This document shows, in pieces, positions 19,076 to 27,060 of a DNA stretch of 64,000 nucleotides. The notes beneath the pieces are model-generated. The model made no database searches. It was not told where the DNA came from and saw only the letters and a program-made list of their open reading frames with translations. Origin of the DNA: Phycisphaerales bacterium. GTDB lineage: Bacteria; Planctomycetota; Phycisphaerae; SM23-33; FEN-1343. The number at the start of each line of letters is the position of its first letter. Position 1 is the stretch's first letter. The stretch is taken from assembly GCA_003171335.1 (NCBI GenBank), contig PMYD01000082.1, positions 1 through 64,000 on the forward strand, in the 5' to 3' direction. A program made the translations under genes and the position numbers.

Positions 19076-20722
19076 ATGGCAAACCCCACATTAGCCATCC
19101 TCAACGGCCGTATCTGGTCCAACGGGCCGGCCACCGCCATCGCCCTCGCGGGCGATCGAATAGTCGCCGTCGGCAGCGATCGCGAGATCCGCTCGCTGTG
19201 CAGCGCCGAAACCCGCATCCTCGACGCCGCCGGCGGCAGCGTTCTGCCCGGTTTCAACGATGCCCACGTGCACCTGGAATCTTCCGGCGGCAACCTGCTT
19301 GGGATCGACCTGCGCGAGGCCCGCGATGAGGCCGATTTCGCCCGCCGGCTGGGCCGCTACCTGGCCGACCAGCCCGCCGGCCGCTGGATCCGGCGGGGAA
19401 TCTGGGACCACGAAAACTGGCCTTCGCACCGCCTGCCCACACGGCAAGTGCTCGATCCGGTCAGTCCTCGCCACCCCGTCTTCCTCAGCCGGCTGGATGG
19501 CCACGTGGCCGTGGCCAACAGCCTAGCCCTGGCAGCGGCGAAGATCGACCGCCATACCGCCGACCCGGCCGGCGGCCGCATCGGCCGCGAGTCCGACGGC
19601 ACGCCCAACGGCCTGTTCTTCGACACCGCCTTGGCGCTGATCCGCCAGGCAATGCCGGCGGCGACGGAATCCGACCGGCTGGAGGCGATCGAAACCGGCC
19701 TGCGGCACGCCGCCGCACACGGCCTGACCAGCCTCCAGGCGATGTGCGGCACCGGCGAATACGACCTGCTGCGCCGGCTGGAACAATCCGGCCGCCTGCC
19801 CATCCGCGTGAGGGCGATCTTGCCGCCGGAGGTCCTGGATGGTGGCACAGGCTTTCAGCCTGTGGCCGGCCGGCAGGAAGAGAATCCACAGGCTGAAAGC
19901 CTGTGCCACCTCAAAAAAAGCCCACAGGCTGAAAGCCTGTGCCACCAGGGATTTCTTCGCACCGGGGCGATCAAGCTCTTCGCCGATGGCTCCTTCGGCG
20001 CCGCCACGGCGCTCCTCTTTGAGCCCTACGACGACCGCCCCGACTCTTCGGGCCTGGCCATTTACGAGCCGGGCCAGCTCGAGGAGTTGATTGGCCGCAT
20101 CGACGCCGCCGGCCTCCAGGCGGCGGTGCACGCCATCGGCGACCGCGCCGTGGACAGGGTGCTGACCGCCTTCGAGCGTGTGCTCGCCGCCGGCGGCCGC
20201 CGGCAGGCCCGCCACCGCATCGAGCACGCGCAGATGGTTCGCCCGGCAGACCGCGCCCGCTTCGGAGCCGCCGGCCTGATCGCCTCGATCCAGCCCTCGC
20301 ACTGCATTGACGACCTGCGCTGGATTTCCAACCGCCTCGGCGGCCGCTGCCGCATGGCCTACCCCTACCGGTCGCTAGCGGCCGCCGGCGCGCCCATCGC
20401 CTTGGGCACCGATTGGGACGTCGAACCTCTAAACCCGATGCTCACGCTCTACGCCGCCATCACCCGCCAAACCACCGCCGGCGACCCGCCGGCCGGCTGG
20501 TTTGCCGATGAAACGGTGACACTCGCCCAAGCCATCCGCGACTACACCTTCGGCTCGGCCTACGCCGAATTCGCCGAGGCCGACAAGGGCACGCTCGAGC
20601 CCGGCAAGCTCGCCGACCTGGTCATCCTCTCACGCGACATCGCCGCCTGTGCGCCCGCCGAATTGCTCGCCACCCGCCCGCGCGCGACCATCGCCGGCGG
20701 GCGCGTGGTGTTTGAGGCGTAG
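19076..20722 (+). CDS. Amidohydrolase family protein (YtcJ-like)
   Basis: ILNGRIWSNG, GGSVLPGFNDAHVHLESSG, KLFADGSFGAATALLFEPY, LGTDWDVEPLNPM; start after the repeat-encoded MSFVIFVVFVFAV leader. Confidence 0.88.
   Translation: MANPTLAILNGRIWSNGPATAIALAGDRIVAVGSDREIRSLCSAETRILDAAGGSVLPGFNDAHVHLESSGGNLLGIDLREARDEADFARRLGRYLADQPAGRWIRRGIWDHENWPSHRLPTRQVLDPVSPRHPVFLSRLDGHVAVANSLALAAAKIDRHTADPAGGRIGRESDGTPNGLFFDTALALIRQAMPAATESDRLEAIETGLRHAAAHGLTSLQAMCGTGEYDLLRRLEQSGRLPIRVRAILPPEVLDGGTGFQPVAGRQEENPQAESLCHLKKSPQAESLCHQGFLRTGAIKLFADGSFGAATALLFEPYDDRPDSSGLAIYEPGQLEELIGRIDAAGLQAAVHAIGDRAVDRVLTAFERVLAAGGRRQARHRIEHAQMVRPADRARFGAAGLIASIQPSHCIDDLRWISNRLGGRCRMAYPYRSLAAAGAPIALGTDWDVEPLNPMLTLYAAITRQTTAGDPPAGWFADETVTLAQAIRDYTFGSAYAEFAEADKGTLEPGKLADLVILSRDIAACAPAELLATRPRATIAGGRVVFEA
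19841..19950. repeat. Three palindromic repeat units in frame inside the amidohydrolase gene
   Basis: GGTGGCACAGGCTTTCAGCCTGTGG, CCACAGGCTGAAAGCCTGTGCCACC twice; translated as GGTGFQPVAGRQEENPQAESLCHLKKSPQAESLCHQG. Confidence 0.9.
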
Positions 20723-20814
20723 CATGGGCCGCGTCTTTTCGGAAGCCCGCAGGGCATAACGATATGCCGAGCTATTGACGTGCCGTGCTTCTTATGATCC
20801 GTCCCTGCATTTTC

Positions 20815-20885
20815 CGGGAGCCCGCAGGGCGACTGAAAGTAGCCCCTGGCGCTGGCCGACGCGCAGCGCCGGCCGAGCCTGGGGA
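20815..20885 (+). repeat. REP element (RAYT-associated), copy 1
   Basis: CGGGAGCCCGCAGGGCGACTGAAAGTAGCCCCTGGCGCTGGCC-gacgcgca-GCGCCGGCCGAGCCTGGGG; GTAG tetranucleotide followed by an imperfect hairpin. Confidence 0.85.
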
Positions 20886-20917
20886 AACGCGGGACGGATT
20901 GATCATCCCGTCTTTTT

Positions 20918-20987
20918 CGGGAGCCCGCAGGGCGACTGATAGTAGCCCCTGGCGCTGGCCGACGCGCAGCGCCGGCCGAGCCTGGGG
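20918..20987 (+). repeat. REP element (RAYT-associated), copy 2
   Basis: Near-identical to copy 1; a partial copy follows at about 21020-21042. Confidence 0.85.
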
Positions 20988-21047
20988 AACGCTAGACGGA
21001 TTCATCTTCCCCATCTCTTCCGGGAGCCCGCAGGGCGACTGAGCCGC

Positions 21048-21500
21048 TCAACCCCACATCGTCTCGGGATCAAACGGAATGTGGTGCCGTTTCAGGAACG
21101 CAATGAATTCCTCTTCATACGTCACCTTACGGTGATGCTCCGCCTGGCCGGCAATGTATGATTCCACATCCGGCCGAATGGAATCCGCCACCGTGAACGC
21201 GGCGTAACCCTGTTGCCACTTGAAACGATCCTTGGGCTTGAGCGTTCGATTCACCCATCCGGTCGTGAGGCTCTTGAGCTTCCCCACCGCCGTCGGAACG
21301 CCTATCGGCGGCCTCAACGAGATCAGCGCGTGCAGGTGGTTTTCCGTGCCGCCCAGGGCCAGGGCGCAGCCGAGTTCCTTCTTGGCAACGCCGCCGGCAT
21401 ATTCGTACAGGCGGTGCTGAAAATCCCGCGTAATGAGCGGCCGGCGGTCCTTCGTGCTGAAGATGACGTGATAGAGCAGGTGCGTGAATGTGTGGCTCAT
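21048..21500 (-). CDS. REP-associated tyrosine transposase / IS200-like Y1 transposase (RAYT)
   Basis: MSHTFTHLLYHVIFSTKDRRPLIT, GGTENHLHALISL (HUH-type HxH), C-terminal SYIAGQAEHHRKVTYEEEF; flanked on both sides by REPs. Confidence 0.85.
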   Translation of the reverse strand: MSHTFTHLLYHVIFSTKDRRPLITRDFQHRLYEYAGGVAKKELGCALALGGTENHLHALISLRPPIGVPTAVGKLKSLTTGWVNRTLKPKDRFKWQQGYAAFTVADSIRPDVESYIAGQAEHHRKVTYEEEFIAFLKRHHIPFDPETMWG

Positions 21501-21617
21501 GGGGACTCCCGTAAACAGAGTTTGGAACCGGGAGGTTAGCGGGGCGGTCGCGAGGTGTCCACAGAATTGGGGGACTCAATCGCCCTACCGGGCTCCGACC
21601 TCTGGGGGCCTCGGTTT

Positions 21618-21687
21618 CCCCAGGCTCGGCCGGCGCTGCGCTTCGGCCAGCGCCAGGGGCTACTTTCAATCGCCCTGCGGGCTCCCG
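21618..21687 (-). repeat. REP element (RAYT-associated), inverted copy upstream of the RAYT gene
   Basis: CCCCAGGCTCGGCCGGCGCTGCGCTTCGGCCAGCGCCAGGGGCTACTTTCAATCGCCCTGCGGGCTCCCG, reverse complement of copies 1 and 2. Confidence 0.85.
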
Positions 21688-21750
21688 GAAGAACGCCCGA
21701 AGAACATAGTTCCTCAACCTCCGCCATTCTCCAGGTTTTCATTTCTTGCT

Positions 21751-23124
21751 CTACCTCTGCCCGATCAACTTCTTCCATCCATCGCCAACAAATTGCATCG
21801 AGCCGTATTCGTCAGTCACAACTGCAAAACCTGTACTTGCAAATATCATCATTGTGACCGGGCGTCTCTTCTCCTGGCCTGTCGGGTTTGGCATCTCAAT
21901 CCGCAATACGTGTGGCGCTAAGCCAGGAAAAGGTTTTCCTAACCCCCCAATTGCAACAGAAGACGATTCGAGCGCTTCAATCAGCAAAGACACATCGCCT
22001 TTCCATACTGCATCGTAAGCCTGATCAATCACCAGAGCAGAATGAGAATCGAGCATGCTCACTATCGCTGTGACTCGGCTTTGCAAAGAAGGAGATGAGA
22101 ATGCTGGATTACTAGCCGGCTGCGATGTGATATGCCGGGCCGGCGCGGAGGCCGCCGCGGCAGGCAGGAAGGTCAGCTCCAGCCGCAGCGTGTCGGCGGG
22201 AAATGCGCCGGGCGGGCTGGGCGGGGTTTGGAGCGTGGCGCAGATCGGCGTGGTCCGCTGGTAGAGGAAGGCCTTGTGCGTGGCGGGGTCCACATCAAGC
22301 GGCGAGAGCTTGGCCCCCTCCAGCGATTCAGGCAACTGGCCCGTGGCGGCCACGCGGCTGTGCAGGGCCTCGGCCACGGCGAGCAGGCGGGCAAGCTGGG
22401 ATGCCCCGATGCTGAAACGCAAGGGCGATTCGAGCGTCGCCTTGGGCGCGGCCGGCTCGGCCTTGATCCCCGCGGAGATATCCGCCAGGGGTGCGGGCAA
22501 TTCCTCCAGCGCGGCCCCAAGGGATGGACAGCCGGGGGTCTGCATCATGGGTTCAACCGTTTCTAGAGCCAGAAGCAGCAGCCGCACGCCCACCACGGCC
22601 TCGATCAGCCGGTCGGATCGCGCCACGTTACAGCCCATGGCCATCACCGCGCCAATGGAGGTGGCGGCGGGGCCGAACTGCCCGCGGGCGATCTGCAGCC
22701 GCGCCCGTAGCACCTCCAGCCGGGCCAGCGTGCGGCCGGCGTCGATGAAATTGGAATCCAGTTGCGTCAAGTCGCACTTGCCGCAGTGCGCGGACTCTTC
22801 CAGCAGTTTTAGCGCGCTAGCGTACTTCGCCAGCACGGTCTCCAGCTCCTGCACCGGCAGCTTTTCCAGTGGCATGCCCAGCCACGCGTAGACCCGCGGA
22901 TCGATCTCCTTGGGCAGCGCATCGGTCGCCTGCGTGTACAGCCGGGCGGCATCGGCGTTGGGGTCGGTCTTGGCCGGCAGGAAATGGATGCCTTCCTTGG
23001 GCGCCGGCCCCGGCGGCGGCAAGGTCAGCCGCATCACCCGCGGCTCTTGGCCCTGGGCGGCTGCAGCCCCGCAGACGAATAGAAGAACGCCCATCACGCC
23101 CGCGAAAGAAAGAGTTGTCCGCAT
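21751..23124 (-). CDS. Secreted hypothetical protein
   Basis: 457-aa ORF with signal peptide MRTTLSFAGVMGVLLFVCGAAAAQ. Confidence 0.7.
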   Translation of the reverse strand: MRTTLSFAGVMGVLLFVCGAAAAQGQEPRVMRLTLPPPGPAPKEGIHFLPAKTDPNADAARLYTQATDALPKEIDPRVYAWLGMPLEKLPVQELETVLAKYASALKLLEESAHCGKCDLTQLDSNFIDAGRTLARLEVLRARLQIARGQFGPAATSIGAVMAMGCNVARSDRLIEAVVGVRLLLLALETVEPMMQTPGCPSLGAALEELPAPLADISAGIKAEPAAPKATLESPLRFSIGASQLARLLAVAEALHSRVAATGQLPESLEGAKLSPLDVDPATHKAFLYQRTTPICATLQTPPSPPGAFPADTLRLELTFLPAAAASAPARHITSQPASNPAFSSPSLQSRVTAIVSMLDSHSALVIDQAYDAVWKGDVSLLIEALESSSVAIGGLGKPFPGLAPHVLRIEMPNPTGQEKRRPVTMMIFASTGFAVVTDEYGSMQFVGDGWKKLIGQR

Positions 23125-23404
23125 TGTTTTCTCCTGATGAAACGCCCCGCCCGCACCGGCGGCCGTACATCAAGGATGCGCCGAGCGCGGGAGAGTTGCA
23201 AACTCGGGACAAAAAAATCCCGGAATTCCTCTAGGCGCCGACCGGAAAGCGCTGTAGGATAGCCACGGTCATTTAATGAAGTATACGGAGTTCTATTCGT
23301 GGCTATGAAGCGTATGGTTCGTTTCTTTGTAACATAAAGACAGTGAAGCCTTGGGAGCAGCGTGCGCCCAGAGGAAAAGAGGCATTGGAAGGGAGAAAAC
23401 TCAT

Positions 23405-24673
23405 ATGTCATTAGAATCGCTGATGTTAAAGCACATTCGCCTGGATGGCGACACGCAGACGCGTGTGAAGATGTCGGACAAGCTGATTGATGAATACGCC
23501 CGCCAGATGGCGGAAGGGGACGACTTTCCGCCCCTGGCGGTCATGTTCGATGGTGTGGACCACTGGCTGTACGACGGTTTTCACCGGTACTACGCCGCCG
23601 TGCAGCTTGGCCGCGAGCGATTGCCGGTCGAGGTGAAGGAGGGCACGCGGGAGGATGCCATCTGGGAGTCGCTGGGGGCAAATAAGACACACGGACTGAG
23701 GTTCACCTCAAAGGACAAGGCCAAGGCGATACGTAAGGCCTTGGAAAATTGGACAGATAGGACGGATGGCTACATCGCCAAGCACATAGGAGTTGACGAG
23801 AAGACCGTGAAGAAATATCATCTGGAGCGGATTTCACGTCCGGAAATTCCGGACGTGAACCCCCGCCCAGATGCCTCAACTGAGGAATTTCCGCAGTTCG
23901 AGTTCGATGGAAGGCCCTCACGTCCGGGAATTCCGGACGTGAACCGCCGGCCAAATGCCTCAACTGAGGAATTTCCGCAGTTCGCGGTCGATGGAAGGCC
24001 TTCACGTCCGGAAATTCCGGACGTGGACCCCCGCCCAAGTACCTCAACTGAGGAATTTCCGCAGTTGGCGGTCGATGGAAGGCCTTCACGTCCGGAATTT
24101 CCGGACGTGACTCACGCGGAGAAATCCCCAACTGCGGAAATTCCGCAGTTGACCCGGCGTCTTGGGGCTGACGGCAAGTGGTACAAGCCTCGAAACAAAC
24201 CCATCATCGGCCCGGATCGCCGGCCGGCGCCGCCCGAGCCGGGGGCTCTGGCCAAGGAGCCGCCCGAGCGGGACATGCTTGGCCGGCCGTTTGAAGGCCC
24301 GCACGCCGAGCGGATGCGGCAGGTGTTCTCGTTTCAGCCGCGGATTGCCCAGCAGGTGCATCTCTTGGGCAGCCTGGGCGGTTTCATGCGCGACATGGCC
24401 GGCGATGGGCACCTAGTGTACGGGAAGATCGACCTGCCGCGTTTTCACGCTGGGCTCCGCCGGGCCATGAGCGCCCTCATGCGGATCTGCCCGCACATCA
24501 TCTGCCCGCGCTGCCGCGGAGCCGGCTGCCAAGTCTGCCGCGGCTGGGGCTGGATTGATCAATGGGGCTGGCTCTCCTACGGCCGGCGGGGGCGAGTTGG
24601 TCCAGCTCAAGAAAACGGCGAACACGAAGACCACGAAGATCACAAAGAGCACAAAGAAAGGCCAAGAGAATGA
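23405..24673 (+). CDS. ParB/sulfiredoxin-like nuclease-domain protein with HTH and palindrome-encoded linker
   Basis: RLDGDTQTRVKMSDKLIDEYARQMAEGDDFPPLAVMFDGVDHWLYDGFHRYYAAVQLGRERLPVEVKEGTREDAIWESLGAN (ParB-N like); HIGVDEKTVKKYHL (HTH). Confidence 0.8.
   Translation: MSLESLMLKHIRLDGDTQTRVKMSDKLIDEYARQMAEGDDFPPLAVMFDGVDHWLYDGFHRYYAAVQLGRERLPVEVKEGTREDAIWESLGANKTHGLRFTSKDKAKAIRKALENWTDRTDGYIAKHIGVDEKTVKKYHLERISRPEIPDVNPRPDASTEEFPQFEFDGRPSRPGIPDVNRRPNASTEEFPQFAVDGRPSRPEIPDVDPRPSTSTEEFPQLAVDGRPSRPEFPDVTHAEKSPTAEIPQLTRRLGADGKWYKPRNKPIIGPDRRPAPPEPGALAKEPPERDMLGRPFEGPHAERMRQVFSFQPRIAQQVHLLGSLGGFMRDMAGDGHLVYGKIDLPRFHAGLRRAMSALMRICPHIICPRCRGAGCQVCRGWGWIDQWGWLSYGRRGRVGPAQENGEHEDHEDHKEHKERPRE
23833..24151. 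repeat. 84-bp-period array of eight alternating palindromes inside the ParB-like gene
   Basis: A type TTCACGTCCGGAA-a-TTCCGGACGTGAA near 23833, 23918, 24003, 24086; B type CAACTGNGGAA-n-TTCCGCAGTTG near 23878, 23962, 24045, 24129. Confidence 0.92.
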
Positions 24674-24760
24674 GGTTTTTTGGCATTCTCTTATCCCTGC
24701 CCTTGTTTTTCTTCCTTCGTGCCCTTCGTGATCTTTGTGGTCTTTGTGGTTGGCCTTTCT
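24608..24760. repeat. Nonamer-arm inverted repeat element (R1 copy d)
   Basis: GAACACGAAGACCACGAAGATCACAAAGAGCACAAAG ... CTTCGTGCCCTTCGTGATCTTTGTGGTCTTTGTGGTT; encodes the C-terminus of the ParB-like ORF. Confidence 0.85.
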
Positions 24761-24815
24761 TTGCGGCGGCGGCTGCCATGACGAACAGGCCTTGGGTTTT
24801 CGACCCGAATCGTCC

Positions 24816-25649
24816 ATGATATTCATCATGCAATACCTGTGGCTGGTACCCCTGGGCGTCTTCATCGGCGCGTTCGGCACGCTGATTGGCGCTGGCGGCG
24901 GGTTTATGCTCGTGCCGATCCTGCTGCTGGTGTACCCGCAGGAGCAGCCCGCCACGCTGACGGCCATCTCGCTGGGCGTGGTGTGCTTCAACGCCACCAG
25001 CGGGTCCATCTCGTACGCGCGGATGGGGCGGGTGGATTTTCGCTCGGGCCTGTTGTTCCTGCTGACGGGCATTCCCGGGGCGATCGCCGGTGCGTATCTC
25101 GTGCACTACATCCCCCGGCACACGTTTGAAGTGGTTTTCGGCTGCCTGATGGTGGCGGCCGGGGCGTTCATTTTCTTCCGCAGCTATGGGCCGCACGAGC
25201 GAACCCGGGCCGGGCAGATGGGGTTTCATCGCGAGCTGATCGACGCCGAGGGCCATAGGCACGAGTGGTCGTACAACCTGGCGGCGGGCATGACGCTCAG
25301 CGCGTTTGTGGGCCTGGCCTCCAGCATCCTGGGCATCGGCGGGGGCATCATTCACGTGCCGGCGATGGTGAGCCTGCTGAATTTCCCCGTGCATTTCGCC
25401 ACGGCCACCAGCCATTTCATCCTGGCGGCCATGTCGCTGGCCGGCACCATCGAGCACATCGCCGATGGCACGTTGGGCCGGCCGCAGGCGGCCCGCCTCG
25501 TGGCGATAGGCCTGGGTGCGATGGTCGGGGCGCAAATCGGGGCGCGGCTGTCGCGGCGGATTCACGGCCGCTGGATCATGAAGAGCCTGGCCGTGGCGCT
25601 GGGTCTGGTCGGCGTGCGGATTCTCGTGGCGGCGGCGATGAGCCGCTAG
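24816..25649 (+). CDS. Sulfite exporter TauE/SafE family protein
   Basis: GVFIGAFGTLIGAGGGFMLVPILLLVYPQEQPATLTAISLGVVCFNATSGSISYARMGRVDFRSGL; polytopic. Confidence 0.88.
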   Translation: MIFIMQYLWLVPLGVFIGAFGTLIGAGGGFMLVPILLLVYPQEQPATLTAISLGVVCFNATSGSISYARMGRVDFRSGLLFLLTGIPGAIAGAYLVHYIPRHTFEVVFGCLMVAAGAFIFFRSYGPHERTRAGQMGFHRELIDAEGHRHEWSYNLAAGMTLSAFVGLASSILGIGGGIIHVPAMVSLLNFPVHFATATSHFILAAMSLAGTIEHIADGTLGRPQAARLVAIGLGAMVGAQIGARLSRRIHGRWIMKSLAVALGLVGVRILVAAAMSR

Positions 25650-25755
25650 GCTGTAGACTATAGACTGTAGGCTGTAGGCTGTAGGAACGACCGGAGCGAG
25701 CGGACTTGCTTCTTCCGCAGTGCCTCCGCCTAAAGCCTACAGCCTATAGCCTGCC
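25648..25755. repeat. Heptamer-arm inverted repeat element, GGCTGTA family (R4 copy)
   Basis: AGGCTGTAGACTATAGACTGTAGGCTGTAGGCTGTAGG ... CCTAAAGCCTACAGCCTATAGCCT. Confidence 0.85.
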
Positions 25756-26099
25756 TAGTAGTTGTAATTAAACGGCTCGGGCTCGCTGTTGGACTCCACG
25801 ACGGCGCGTTCCAGCCACATGCGGGCGCGGTCGTGGGCCGGGTCGGAGTCCAGGCAGGAGCGGTAGTAGAAGATGGCCTGCGGCAGGTTGCCTTCCTTGT
25901 GGGCGATGCGGCCCATGGCGTAGAACGCCTCGGCCTCATCGGGGTAATAGTACAGCGTGCGCTGGAAGGTGGCCTTGGCCTGCTCGGCGCGGCCGGCGAT
26001 GAACTGATTCTTGCCCGTTTCGAGCAGTTCCTGGCGCGAAGGCGCGCAGCCCATCATCAGACCGGCCAGCACAGCCGCGGCGAGTATCGCTTTGCCCAT
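25755..26099 (-). CDS. Tetratricopeptide-repeat lipoprotein
   Basis: MGKAILAAAVLAGLMMGCAPS lipobox; TPR-like AEQAKATFQRTLYYYPDEAEAFYAMGRIAHKEGNLPQAIFYYRSCLDSDP. Confidence 0.75.
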   Translation of the reverse strand: MGKAILAAAVLAGLMMGCAPSRQELLETGKNQFIAGRAEQAKATFQRTLYYYPDEAEAFYAMGRIAHKEGNLPQAIFYYRSCLDSDPAHDRARMWLERAVVESNSEPEPFNYNY

Positions 26100-26120
26100 T
26101 GATGCATCCTTTCCTGCCTC

Positions 26121-26141
26121 CAGGAGGCCTGAGGCCTCCTG
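26121..26141. repeat. Palindrome CAGGAGGCCTGAGGCCTCCTG
   Basis: 9-bp perfect arms. Confidence 0.6.
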
Positions 26142-26333
26142 TGTCCCTTTTGCTCTGCCTTCCGATTGGCGAGAACGTCTTGCCTCAGGCCAGAAAGTAG
26201 AAAGTAGACCGCAGGAGGCAACTGCACTATTGCGGCGCCGGCGGCGGGGCAATTCCGGCCGTCTGCTCTACTCTCTCCTTTCCGCTTTCTCCTGCTCTAG
26301 CTCGCTGCCGAGCAGCGAGCTAACATAGTACCG

Positions 26334-26750
26334 ATGGAATGTCCGTTTGTCATCCAATTCCACGCCAGCCCGCGCGGAGATCATTTTGACCTGATGATCG
26401 CCCAAGGCAAGACCCTGGCCACGTTTGAATTGCCCTGCCCGCCGGCCAAGCTGGCGCGGGGTGAGCCGCTGCTCATCCGCCGGCTGGCCGATCACCGGAT
26501 GGACTATCTCACCTACGAGGGCGAAATCTCCGGCGGCCGGGGAAGCTGCCGCATCGTCGATCGCGGGCTGGCCGTGGGCGAATTTGAGGGGCCGCGCTGG
26601 CAGTTCGAGCTGCGCGGGCAGGGGGAAAGTTCAAGCTTCAGCCTGGAATCGCTGGCCGATGGGCAGTGGCGGCTGGTCAAGCTCAAAGAATCAACCACAG
26701 AGGACACAGAGGAAGAAGAGAGTAACGGCCAAAGAAAAAGCGCGGACTGA
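26334..26750 (+). CDS. Stand-alone LigD 3'-phosphoesterase-like domain protein
   Basis: FVIQFHASPRGDHFDLMIAQG...LATFELP, RLADHRMDYLTYEGEISGGRGSCRIVDRG, resembling the LigD PE fold; C-terminus runs into repeat. Confidence 0.6.
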   Translation: MECPFVIQFHASPRGDHFDLMIAQGKTLATFELPCPPAKLARGEPLLIRRLADHRMDYLTYEGEISGGRGSCRIVDRGLAVGEFEGPRWQFELRGQGESSSFSLESLADGQWRLVKLKESTTEDTEEEESNGQRKSAD

Positions 26751-27060
26751 GAGACCACAGAGCCTGGGGAGAGAACGCAGAGAGGAAAAGCACGGTGACG
26801 GCCGAACGCAGGGTGCAAAGGCACGGTGACGGCCAAAAGAGCCGGCTGCCGCCATGACGACAACGCTCTTGACGACCCTCCGAAGCCGCCATGTCCTCCT
26901 CTGGGGCCGTTTCTTTTCCAGCCGTTCCTCTCTCTTTACCCCGTGTCCTCTGGCTGCCTTTTCTTCCTCCGTGCTCTCTCTATCCGGCCGTTTCTTCTCC
27001 GGCCGTCACTCTCTTTTCCTCTGTGTCCTCTGTGGTTGCCTTTTCTTCGTTTTTCATTCT
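26690..27060. repeat. Nonamer-arm inverted repeat region, CCACAGAGGACACAGAGG family (R2 copy)
   Basis: AACCACAGAGGACACAGAGGAAGAAGAGAGTAACGGCC ... CCGGCCGTCACTCTCTTTTCCTCTGTGTCCTCTGTGGTT. Confidence 0.8.

Noticed and set aside
23833-24151. CRISPR-like regularity in the ParB-like gene
   Set aside because: 84-bp units are nearly identical throughout with no unique spacers, remain in frame, and lack cas genes.
23405-24673. Chromosome-partition ParB with parS array
   Set aside because: As a chromosome-partition call only: no ParA neighbour and the domain resembles the generic ParB/Srx nuclease superfamily rather than canonical ParB. The palindrome array itself is retained as a finding.
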